Shown: positions 26,270 through 37,700 of the stretch, piece by piece
Numbering within the stretch: the first letter of the stretch is position 1
Layout: every line of letters begins with the position of its first letter
From: Dreissena polymorpha
Taxonomy: Eukaryota > Mollusca > Bivalvia > Myida > Dreissenidae
Reading direction: 5' to 3'
NCBI RefSeq assembly: GCF_020536995.1
Contig: NC_068356.1
Location: forward strand, 24,781,809 to 24,845,808
Length of the DNA: 64,000 nucleotides
Notes under the pieces: generated by a model
Seen by the model: the letters and a program-made list of their open reading frames with translations, nothing else
The model's database searches: none
Told to the model about the DNA's origin: nothing
Made by a program: the position numbers and the translations under genes

Positions 26270-26333
26270 CTAAATTTTGTGAAGCTACGAAGATTGCTTA
26301 TATAAGGTATAAAATACGTCATGCATATGTACT

Positions 26334-26421
26334 CGGTGGAATAGCTCAGTAGGCTAAAGCGTTTTTACTTCAGGACTCTGGCAGGACTCCAGGGGTCACT
26401 GGTTCGAAACCTGGTCCGGGC
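26334..26421 (+). ncRNA. tRNA-like pol III unit within TTAA element copy 2
   Basis: TAGCTCAGTAGG (26342-26353) matches the pol III A box and GGTTCGAAACC (26401-26411) the B box. The layout recalls a class II (Leu/Ser-like) tRNA with a long variable region. T runs follow from about 26427 and could terminate transcription. The stems do not pair cleanly as a tRNA, so I read it as a SINE-type promoter rather than a working tRNA gene. Confidence 0.55.
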
Positions 26422-26553
26422 AATGTTCTTTTCCTTTTTTTAATTTTATTCTTGATTTTTTACTGGAGCTTTTACGATCCAATGTTTACATTTATCGATA
26501 TAAAGCATTTAATGAATAAGTTAAAAACTGCCAAAATCTGTGAAAAGGCCCCT

Positions 26554-27297
26554 CATCATTGTTATATCGATTATGTAGCAATTAAAGTGTGAAGGTGTTT
26601 TTAAAAATATTCGCACAAAAAAGACTGATTACGGTTAAATATAAATAATTGTTCAAGATGTTCTTGCGAGTATTCAACAAAAAGACTTTTTTCGTTTTGA
26701 AATGGACACTTGTATATGAGGTTGACTGCTCTGATGTGAAATCAATATGTTGACTATTGCACAGCTGTGCAACGACGCCTATAGAATTCTTACAAAAAGT
26801 ATACATTCTGCAAAATCCTAAATGTTATCTGCATATTTACAGTCGTACAGTAAATGTAAATGACTCATACTTGTCCGCTTATAAGTAGTTTTTGAAATGT
26901 TCTGGTAATATCTACCAAAATATTAAGAAACGTGTTCATTTTTTCACAATCATATAAATAAATGCAAATAAATACCGGTACATAATATAAATTTTCATGA
27001 CATGAAGGTCTGATCGCTCAAAGGTTTGAACATATACTAAATACTTGAAGTTTCGTTTAGTAACGATAAATTCAACGAATTAACCTGCTATTAATCATTT
27101 TTATCAAAATACATGCCAAAAAATTGTTTCATTTTTTATCATTAGACATTGTTTCAATTTAATCAAAATATATGTAATGCAATTGTTTGTTACAACAAAA
27201 TATAGAAAACTTGTTCATTATATCTTTTTGAGGGGATGTGGGGAGGGGGGTGGTGGTGGTGGTATGCATACATCTAGCAATACAACTCATATCTACA
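26554..27297. other. AT-rich intergenic stretch
   Basis: I see no gene. A (G/T)-rich run, ggggaggggggtggtggtgg, lies near 27238-27262, just before the MITE. Confidence 0.4.
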
Positions 27298-27660
27298 TGT
27301 TACGGAATCCGGATAGTGCCATGTATAATCTCGCCCTTCTTACATCAAGCGATACACGATCTTTTGCGCCACAGTCGCGGCGACGCACGACATTTTGCGC
27401 GACAGTCGCGGCGACGCGCGATATTTTAACACGATATATCACATTTTGGGCTACCTACACAATGGCGATATTTCGTGGTACATTCTCGCGCGTCGCTTCG
27501 TGTATCGCGCAAAATATTCAGCGTCGCCGCGACTGTCGCGCAAAATATCGTGCATCGGCGCAACTATCGCGCAAAGTATCGTGTATACTTCGTGTGTCGT
27601 GTGTCGCTCGTGATGAAAGATGGGCGAGATTTTAGATGGCACTATCCAGATTCCGTAACA
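27298..27660. mobile_element. Long-TIR MITE (foldback)
   Basis: The left end, TGTTACGGAATCCGGATAG, matches the reverse complement of the right end, TGTTACGGAATCTGGATAG. The match continues for about 60 bases with few differences. The 363-bp element is much more GC-rich inside than its surroundings and repeats a GTCGCGGCGACGC-like motif. There is no transposase. The ORFs across it come from the hairpin. I could not fix a target duplication. Confidence 0.75.
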
Positions 27661-28769
27661 TTTAAATGGGGTTGTTTTACATTTAAATATGACATGTTGT
27701 TTGTTAATAAACCAATATCAATCCAGCAACATAAATATTGACTTTTTTTCGTAACGCAAATGACAAATGCATTGCAAATGATTACTTAAAAAATAAGTCC
27801 AATGAAAGCCTAATGCAATAATGAACAATGCGCCCACTCTTCCAGATGAAGGAGGAATTATGTATTAGCAACTGTAATGTCGTGTGTCATCCAACTGTAA
27901 GAATTTGCATTATGAAACAGAGAAATGCTCCGTATTTCTAGTCAGAAATGCAAACATAATCAGAACCAGCTGTATTTGTATCCTTATTGAAGTTAAATGT
28001 CTATTATAAAAATGCATCGGGCACGACATTTTGATAATGAATGCCGCTATGGAAACGTTTGTGAGTCATCTTTAGATTTAATAAGCCTTAAGGTGTTAAT
28101 GCTACGACAAACAGCATTCATAACCAAGATTATCCATGGCAAGATTAATTTTACCATTGCTAATATAAAAAACCAACAACATCCTATCGTATTGATTTGT
28201 GTGTGTTCAAAAAACCGAATTAATTATTCTCCAGGAGACATCATACATTATTTTTAGGATATGAGAATCGTGAATATTGAGAGCGACTTGTTCACACTTT
28301 GGTAAATGACCATTTAAGAGAATGTAGTATTTTTCAATACATGTATAAAGGTAAACATTATAATCAAACAAGCAAACTAACACTGCTGACTAAAATTAAA
28401 CAATTCTATGTTAGATTATTAAAACTCATCAATCGAAATCGGAAAAAAAAATAATAAAGGATTTGTTACGCTTTTCATCGATAATGTATCATCGTTTATT
28501 ACAAACATAGTGTTTATACTTCCTTGGGAAGTCCAAAGCCTACGTGCTGTGGTGGTATATCGTTCTACTTGTACCGAGTTCGATCTCAAAGGGTTGACAT
28601 ATATTTTTTCCCTGTTATTATAATAGTTACTAAGTACTCAAATGTCCATATAGTACAGTTTTGTCAGTAGATTCTTTTAATAAACGTTTTTCAAAAATAC
28701 GAAATTGTGTTAACAATCCCCTGAAGAAATTAGATATCATTAGCGACACAACATATATTTTAATACAAT
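27661..28769. other. Intergenic, nothing recognised
   Basis: AT-rich sequence with no exon or complete repeat that I can support. A short stretch near 28288 (ttcacactttggtaaatgac) faintly resembles the end of the TTAA element family. Confidence 0.3.
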
Positions 28770-29330
28770 TGGCAACACGCAACATAAGCGCCAAACCAAG
28801 TTTAAATAGAATCGGCAACACGTGACATTAGCGGAATTACAGGTTCGAATAGAAATAACGAAACGTGACATAAGCGACATTATATGTTTGAATAGAAATT
28901 ACACCACGTGACCTTAGCGACATAAGGTGGTTGAATAGATCTGGTAACACGTGACATCAGCGACATAACGTGTTTCGATAGATGTGGCAACACGTGACAT
29001 TAGCGACATGCACACATTTATAAATGTAAATGTAGCGGCAAAAAATGTTTGAATAGAAATTGAGACACGTGCCATTAGTGTCATAACATGTTTGAATATA
29101 AATGACAACACGTGAAATTAGCGGAATAACATGTTCGACTAGAATCGACAACACGTGACATTGAAGACATAGGATAATTGAATAGAAACGGCACCACGTG
29201 ACATTATCGACATAACATATTTCATCACGTTAAATTAGCGGCATAGGGTGTTTGAATAGAAAAGGCAACACGTGACATTAGCGACATACACATATTTCAA
29301 ATATAAATCGCAAGACGTGGCATAAGCGTT
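28770..29330. repeat. 43-bp tandem array containing CACGTG
   Basis: About 13 diverged units follow the pattern 'tagaaatggcaacacgtgac' and then 'attagcgacataacatgtttg'. CACGTG or a near match lies at 28819, 28862, 28905, 28948, 28991, 29066, 29109, 29152, 29195, 29226, 29269 and 29314. Most spacings are 43 bp. Two irregular steps (75 and 31) mark rearranged units. Small ORFs across it are artefacts of the repeat. Confidence 0.85.
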
Positions 29331-31794
29331 CTCACGTGGTTGAATTGAAATGTCGAAATGTGACACTTTCAAACATTATTGAAATGATCGACGCTCTACG
29401 CATCTGCATCCTGCACGAGGAGTGTGTGTGGTAGTATACATTTATCATGCATGCAGGTCGGTGAACGCATGATAAATCAAGCGATTTGTACTTCATACAT
29501 TCATAACCGGCTGCAAATAGGTAGGTGCATGAGGTATGAGATGTATACGCGACAAGGAAGCGAACATACCTGATCATAAATTCAGTAAACACAAAGCATC
29601 GGGACCTGTACCCACCTGTGTCCCATTCGAACCACCGGCGTCGAATCGGTAGCTCATGTCGTCTGTAATACCGGTCCCTATTCGAATATTCGATCACATA
29701 TATTATTTCATTTCTTTCCGTACTGAATCGGTGAACTTTTAAGTCCTATCTATTCAAGTTGATGCACATTGTTGTTTCATGACCTTCCGTATGGACCAGA
29801 TGGATTTTTAACCCCCATTTATTCTGGTCCACGCATATAGTATGTCCTGTATATAGACAAGGTGGATTTTTTGGATATTAATTCATATAATTTTGAATAT
29901 GTTCAATCCCACACAGTGTTCTATCACATATTTACTTGGTCGAGTTATTTCTGCCGCGTTATTGTACAACTATAATAACTTCAATAGACTTGTAAACATG
30001 AAAACCCATAACCAGTAAACAGTGTACGTTAAATATGAGACTTAAAATAATACCAAATAAGTACTAGATAATAACCCATATTTAGATCTACATGTGACTC
30101 AAGCGCGTGTTCATAACATTTTCTGTAATAATTATTATCTAGTCTCGTGACCCATGCACAAACGACTGGCTAATATTTCCTGATACATGTACAAATAGAT
30201 TCATTTCCCATGCACCAAGACGATCAAATTATGTAACAGCTGCGAAAAAATAATTGGATTCTCAATTGAAACTTACACTGTGATTGTTGGTAAATTAGAT
30301 TTCACGTTATAAACCATGTTTTAATAGTTTTCCTCCAAAATAATTCAAAACATTAAGCCATATGATCAATACAAAGTTCATCAATCCATTACAACTGGGA
30401 ATCACAGACCTTTTTTATGACGCTTCTATGATAAAAATTATTTCCAAACCATATAAATGTAGAATCAAAATGTGGGTTGGTTTATAAACACTGTTTTGAC
30501 AATTTTGTTGATTTAAATAAGATGATATTATTTTGTAAATGTTAATGTTGTTCTTATTTAGAAGTACATGTTTTGAAAATAAAACATTTGTTGAAAATAT
30601 GGGTAGTTACAGTTTTCTAGCATCAATGTTCATAAAATCTTCTTAAGACCATGGTTTTTCAACTGAGATATGGACCCAAATGTTATCCATACAATAACGC
30701 TGGCAATCAGGGGACCGTTTCAATAAACATTGTAGTACATATTTACGATACGATACATTTTTCGAAGTTACATAATTGCTAAAGTCCATATCATATGATT
30801 ATAAATTTTCAGTACTAAATTAATTACATTTGCATCTCAAACGCCATATCTATTTGACGAGCATGGGGAGCTAGTTCGTCTACTTATTAAGATAACAAAA
30901 TTATCTCGTAAGTTAAAATTGTTGTACGATTATTTATGAAGCGGTCCCCAGGTGAGTAGAATACAATCGTGCTTGAACTGTTTTATGAACGGTCAAGCTA
31001 AAAATTAATAGCCAAAAATTGCATTTGACATTTATTCTGCAAATAAAAACAAAGTTTATGCAGTAAACATTTGTTAAATACCATTATATCACAAACAGTG
31101 TAAATGATATATCAGCTAAGATGTTGAAGTTAAAGAAAAATGCATACAGGAGTGAAATTGCTGACTCGAACCTTAAAACAAAAACCAATATCATCGTTAT
31201 ATTTTCATGTTTCTTGCATTTTTCTATTTTCCATTAAAAACACAGTCGGTAAAAATATCAGTCTTTTTAATGCAATATAAATTAAAATGATTTAAATTTG
31301 TACTGCATTTACAATATAAATTTACTTTTTGTTAAATCAGTGGTTTAATAGGGATTCTTTTAATGAACATATATCTTATGCATGAAAAAAACATTGACTG
31401 AATTATAACACTTTTTTTGTATCATGACCATTATATTGTACTTGTTGGACCGGACATTTCGCAGTGTTTTTAATCAAGGTAGACAATCAACTTAACAAAA
31501 TAATTAGTTATCTGTAATACATTTTAAAATTACATAATGAGAATTGTATCTTCTAACAATCATTTTCCTTAAAACAACACTTCATTATATGATAAGCATT
31601 TGTGATCTACTGGAATGATTATTTTTTTATAAACTCAAAGCAAAGTAAAATCTGTAAATGCTGAAGTTAAGATAAACATGACAAAAATAAGCCAGTAAAT
31701 TACAGTTGACATGTTTTTCCCATTGGCTCAAATGAAATTGTTGTTATACATCATATAACTAAATTCTTCAATCCAAGCATATTTCACACTCGAT
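29331..31794. other. Intergenic, AT-rich, downstream of DNAL4
   Basis: I found no exon. The DNAL4 3' UTR probably occupies the right part. The 121-residue minus ORF at 29332-29697 has no family features and is not called. Confidence 0.35.
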
Positions 31795-34700
31795 CTATGA
31801 ACATTTCCAAACACAAATTGCCATATTTCCACCAAAGAACATATACAGCAAGTTCTTCATTTCATGTGTCAATTCAAATCCAAAGCCTTCCCCAACCACT
31901 GCATGCCAGGATGCACCAAACTTTTTGTCCATTGTTTCTTTGATCATTCTGGCAGCATTCTGTAACAAGAAAATATGCTAACATTAAGCATGGCCTAATA
32001 CTTTGTAGTAGTAGCACCGTTAATTACATTACAGAACAAGAGATGTGTTTGTAAGAAACACAATTCCCCCTACTGCTACACTTTTTTATATTTTTTTTAT
32101 TATATTCCTTTAAAAAATAGTACTTCCCTTGTAAAAATGATCTGTACCTGCCAAAATAATATATAGAAATTATCTCCCTTTAATGCTTGTTACTTCCCTT
32201 GGATTTTTTTTTCACCTTTGACCTTGAAGGATGACCTTGACCTTTCACCACTCAAAATGTGCAGCTCCATAAGATACACATGCATGCCAAATATCAAGTT
32301 GGTATCTTCAATATTGCAAAAGTTATGGCCAATGTAAAAGTTTTCGGACGGACAGACAGTTCAAATGCTCTATGCCACCCTACCGGGGGCATAAAAATAG
32401 CCATGATAGACATATGTATGTATGTGCAGTGTTTTATATTTATTTTCCCAGAAACGACATCATGAAAATACCTGAGTACATCAATTGTTGAAGACTTGAC
32501 CTCATGACCTTGTTTTGGACTTCATGTGACCCAGATTCATGCATGGTCTTGATGTTGTAAAGTTTGAAATTCAGACAATGATTAAGCCATACATGTGGCT
32601 TCTAGAGTGGATTTATATTATTTGACCTTGTGACTAAGTTTTTTAACACATGGCACCACCGTTCAAACTTGGCCTAGATATTGTCAAGATAAACTCTAGC
32701 TATTTCTGAGATTTGACCATGCGACCTAGTTTTAGGATGCCCATGACCCTGATTCAAACTAGATACTGTCAAGAAAAACATTCTGACCAATCATCATGAA
32801 GATTGAGTTATAAATGTGGCCTCTACCGTGTCTTTTTATCTGAAATCTCACCCTGAGACCTAGTTAAGAATGTAGACCACTCAAGATTCACACTAAATAT
32901 TGTCAAGAAACACATTCTGATCAAGTTTCATAAAGATTTAGTCCAAAATGTGGCCTCTAAAGAGCTTGCAATGTTTTTCTAAGGGTTGACGTGCTGACCT
33001 CGTTTGCTAATGTACATGACCCAGATTCAAAAACAGCTTAAACATTGACAATATAACATTCTACCCAAGTGTCAACAAAGTCAAGCCATTAATGTGGTCT
33101 CTATAGAGTGGTAACGAGGTGTTTTTAACTTGACCTGGTGACCCAGTTTTCCGTTTCATTTGACTCGAATTTCAACTAGATATTGCCTAGATTAACATTC
33201 AGAGCAATTTTCATCGTGATTGGATACAAAAATAAGGCTTCGAAAGTGATACAACGCTAAGTTCTGATGACACATCATGAAAAACAACTGGCACCAGACA
33301 CAGACTGACAACAAAAGCTCACCATTAGTGCTTAGTTCTGTTCAGAACTTATACAACAATATGACATACAAACATTTTCAAAGACAATTAAGGCAATTGC
33401 AATACATGTAATTAAATGAAGTAATAGTTATAAGAATATGCATATGAAGTCAACATATTTTATATTTAAGTTAATTTATTATTTTTCAGCTTATCGATTT
33501 AATTGACTTGTTTTAATCACACTTTGGAATATCCTCAAGAAAAACATCAGTGATTTGTTATGCACACATATCTAAAGTAATACTTCAACTTATCTGAAGT
33601 CAGCTTTAAAGAATATGTATACTTTTAGAACTAACCTCATTGTTGGAGGCAAACTTTTCACACGCTGTTACACACAATTCCATAGCTTCTGTTTTCATCT
33701 CATCATTCATGTCAGAATGCTGAAAAAACAAGATAATTCATTGAACTTATATCCCTTGCCAAAAAAACTTTTTTTATGGAACTGTAAAAATCCAATGATA
33801 TACAGTAAAATCATTAAGTGTAGAGTAATAATTAATAGGTAATAATTAAGTGTAGGGTATTGAGTTTATGAATTGCAATTCTCCACATTGATCTTTACAC
33901 ACCCATGAAATTTCATGTTGAAATCTTGAAGCATTTCTGAGATAGAGCCTTGAAAAGTTACATCACACAAAAACAAGACAGGGCAATAACTCTTAGTTAA
34001 AAAAGTGCAGGGTTATGGTTCTAGTGCATAGCACTTCTTCTCATTGATTTCTATACACCTACGAAGTTTCATGTTGAAATGTTTTATCATTTCTAAGATA
34101 TAGCCCTGAAAATATCCATGACACAAAACAACAAAGGGCAATAACTCTTATTAAAGAAAGTGATGGGTTATGGTTCTTTAGCATGGCACTCCTCCTTATT
34201 AATATCAATACACCCATAAAGTTTCATGTTGAAATCTTACATGGTGTCTGAGATATAGCCCTGAAAAAAGTCATCATACAAAGAAACAAAAGGCAATAAC
34301 TCTTATTAAAGAAAGTGTAGGGTTATCGGTCATGTGCATGACACTTCCCACCTATGAATTTTCATGTTGATATCTTATATAGTTTTTGGGATAAAGCCCT
34401 ACAATTTTTGTGACAGACGAACAAGCTAAATTCCACATCTATCCACCTTTGGCGGAGGATAAAAAATGAATAAAATATTATGTCATATTTATGAGTCTAG
34501 ATGGCAAAAGTTCTGGATAAATTAAATAATAATCATTTCATATGCATTGTGACAACAGTGAGATTAGTATTGTCCTGATCATAAGATATTCTCTAAATTC
34601 TTACATATTTATATTGTTATTTCAGGGCTAATTTCCAGTAAACAGTGGTCAGAATATTCCCAATCCCATTTTGGCTTTTACCCCAACAAAGAAATAATTT

Positions 34701-37700
34701 CCAAACCATGTAAGACAAATTCTGAAACAACACTATAAGTGTTGGGGACAAAATTGGGACTGTGCTGGAAAATAACTTGTATATTTATTTATTTGTTAGT
34801 CTGATATGCCCATTTCTTGAAATTTATATATCCTGTGGTGACTGCACATCGATCAGTTGAAAAAGGAATAACAGAATTTATGCAACAATTAAATGTTTAC
34901 CCTTAATGATTTATTTAATTCCTGTTAAATCCATGTCAAATTTGTTTCTTTACAGCATGTTTACCACCAGAAGCTGATAGTTCCATGCACACTTGTAATA
35001 AAATTCACTACATGCCTAGTGTCCTCTTATAAAGACGCCACACCCAAAAAGGATATTACATGCACTTGATTGTTACAGGCATAAGGCCAGGGGTTTTTTT
35101 TAGAGAAAGGGGAAGACGCTGGACGCTGGGTGAAAGGGGAAAAAGAGTGCGAAAGAGACATATTAGGGGAAAAAATAAAAACTGTTCATTTCAATGTCTA
35201 TAACTCATTAAAAGAGGCTTGTCTCTGTCCTTTTTGTTCTTAAGCACATTTAACACGTATTAAAGTCAAAGTCCTTAATAAAGTTGCAGGTGTAGATCTA
35301 ATAATGGGAACTGTTTTCAACTATATTTCTGTACTGGGGTCGGGGGACGATGTCAATTTTGTCATTTCAATTTCATGATGAACGGGTTGACGATCTTGAT
35401 CTGCTACAGGGAAAGGATCGGCAGCTGCCGATTGTCTACTTTCACTTTCACAATGTTCAATGTTGATTACCTCAGAATGCTGCTGGGTTATAACGGTTTT
35501 CGATGATTCTTTCTTAAAAAAATGCCTCGATGCGTTCAGTATCTTCCGAGTCAGAATGTTTTATTTTGTTTGTGGAAGAATGCCAATTGTGAGACATTTT
35601 TTTCTGTTTTCACGTTTATATCTTGGCTTGCATATAGCCCGGATGAAAATTCGACTGGTTTCCGGTAATTAATTGACGAAACACACTTCTCGCGCATCCA
35701 GTAAAAGTCACATGATTATTACAATTAGTTGCCCAGATTACATGACGTAATTTAAGAGCTATATTAAGAATAACTGGGATTCCCAGGTTTTTTGTGTTCG
35801 TCTGGAGAGAGAGAGCGAGATCGTTGTACTTGGTGCAAATTGGATAATTGTTGAATGCCAAAAGGAAAAATAAACATTTCTTTGAGGGAAAATATTATAT
35901 TTTGGTGAAAAATGATATTTTGGGTGGGGAAATTGCATTTTGAGGGGAAAATTTCTGGTAAGGGAAGACGCCGAATATCGGCGTCACTTTCTTAGTAAAA
36001 AAAACCCCTGAAGGCACACAAAAACTAAGAACATTCGATTAACTGAACTTATTTATACAAACTGAATCAATAAATTTTAACTTTTTATTACTTCTATTTA
36101 CAATTTAACAAGTTTCTGTTGTATTGTGTTGTTCTATTGGTCATTATGCCTATTGCATAACAGTACTCTCCCTTTTCAGATGTGATGTCTTGTTTCCAGG
36201 TAAACATCGTGCATAGTGGATGTAGTGTTTTTCCCAGGAGGGCAAAGGGGCATGGTGCATTACTTTCAAAAAGGGCATTTTAGCGCGCAGTTTAGGCAAA
36301 AAATGGCAAAAACTTTTTGTGAATACCTGAATTAGGGAGAAACATGTAATCGCATCAGAGGCAGTTGTGGAAAAAACAAAATATAAACAAGCACATTTAA
36401 TGGTAATTGATGTATTTAACTTACTTTGATTTATATTAATATAATTACCTTGCAATGTACATTTAAGTTCCATGCTATTTCAATACACTGTACAGCACGA
36501 CAAACATGTAAATAAAGCAATATTATGCATATGAATCTGATTATACACGGATGCACTTACATATAAATGAAACCATGTTTGTCTTATCACATTTTCTAAC
36601 GATAATCTTGTCAGATGTTTAACATTGCGAGTAAACTGATCGCTAACAATATCATGCAAACACTCGTTTCTGTGACATACATCCAATGAGTTGATTACAA
36701 ATAAATATGTTGTTGTTATCTAAACCATTTTTATGCATTGTTGATGTCACAGACATTTCATTAATTCCTTCTAAATGTATAATCTCCATCGATAATTCGA
36801 TCGTTTACGACGTTATTTGCCATTTTTGCCGAGTCAAAATTTATTCTGTATGTCCGCCATCTTGTTAAAATCATGATGTAAGCGACAGGTGCGCATATCA
36901 AAGTAAAATTGTACAATACGTCCGCCTAATACGCAATTCCCATTTTGTTTAATTAGTATATGTCTCAGTTATTATTTCACTAATTAATTATCGTAAAGAC
37001 AATAACAATAAAAAATTAATTTGTTTGTGTTTTTAAATGTAAATATGCGTCAAAATATATGTTTTGATATACTGGTCATGTACGTAATTCCGGCCTGTAC
37101 GTAAAAAATCGGCCACCTATGTAAAATCATTTTCATGATCTTAACGCACATATTTTGTTTTTATTTATAAAAATCAACATGAAAACCATCCCTACTCTCA
37201 ATGTTTTGCAAATGTAAGAACCACATCACTGTAAACGTTTGTGTTAAAATGTCACAAATATAGCGGGAAATATTTGGCTCGTGGGGAAAGTGATGTCATC
37301 ATTTGTTTCAACAATTATATTCATATAAGAAACAAATATATTTGATAAAATTATTTTTATTTTATCTAATAAACTTAAATTAAAGTTTTACCAATTAATT
37401 GTACAAAAAATTATATTCAAAACATAAAAATCAGAACCTAAATATATTTTTTAATATATGAATTACCTCCCTTTATAAGAATATTACTAGATTACATGTT
37501 TTAATATTATATATAAGCGTTTACTAATCATCAAAACTGAAGTCAACTTTTCAAACAAAATGTGTTTACTTTTTTAGCTATGTTTGAAAAAATTTATTAA
37601 ACACATTCAAAAGAAATATTTTTTTTAATGAATTAGCAGTTTCCCATTGTTTATATTTATTAAAATAGGTAGGGGGAGTAACTGGTATAATAATTTCGCA

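Larger units (their letters stand above)
22107..26553 (+). mobile_element. TTAA-flanked tRNA-like element, copy 2, split by an LTR element
   Basis: The left part (22107-22339) starts TTAA and then AGGGATCTTTTCACG. The right part (26270-26553) carries the tRNA-like core and ends in the other inverted repeat (GTGAAAAGGCCCC). The right TTAA is not preserved. Between the parts sits the LTR element at 22340-26269. Aligned to copies 1 and 3, the two parts are contiguous apart from a 4-bp duplication, ctaa, at the LTR junctions. Confidence 0.8.

Noticed and set aside
26334-26421. Functional tRNA gene
   Set aside because: The A and B boxes are good, but stems do not pair as a tRNA and the unit recurs inside a mobile element.
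27177-27642. 152-residue plus and overlapping minus ORFs
   Set aside because: They are products of the GC-rich inverted-repeat MITE, with no protein family features.
28288-28322. Fourth TTAA-type element
   Set aside because: Only a short resemblance to one end, with no second end or tRNA-like core.
28914-29154. CRISPR-like regular spacing
   Set aside because: Units are contiguous tandem repeats without unique spacers, in an animal genome.
29332-29697. 121-residue minus ORF
   Set aside because: Odd composition with no domain, no splice context and overlap with satellite sequence.
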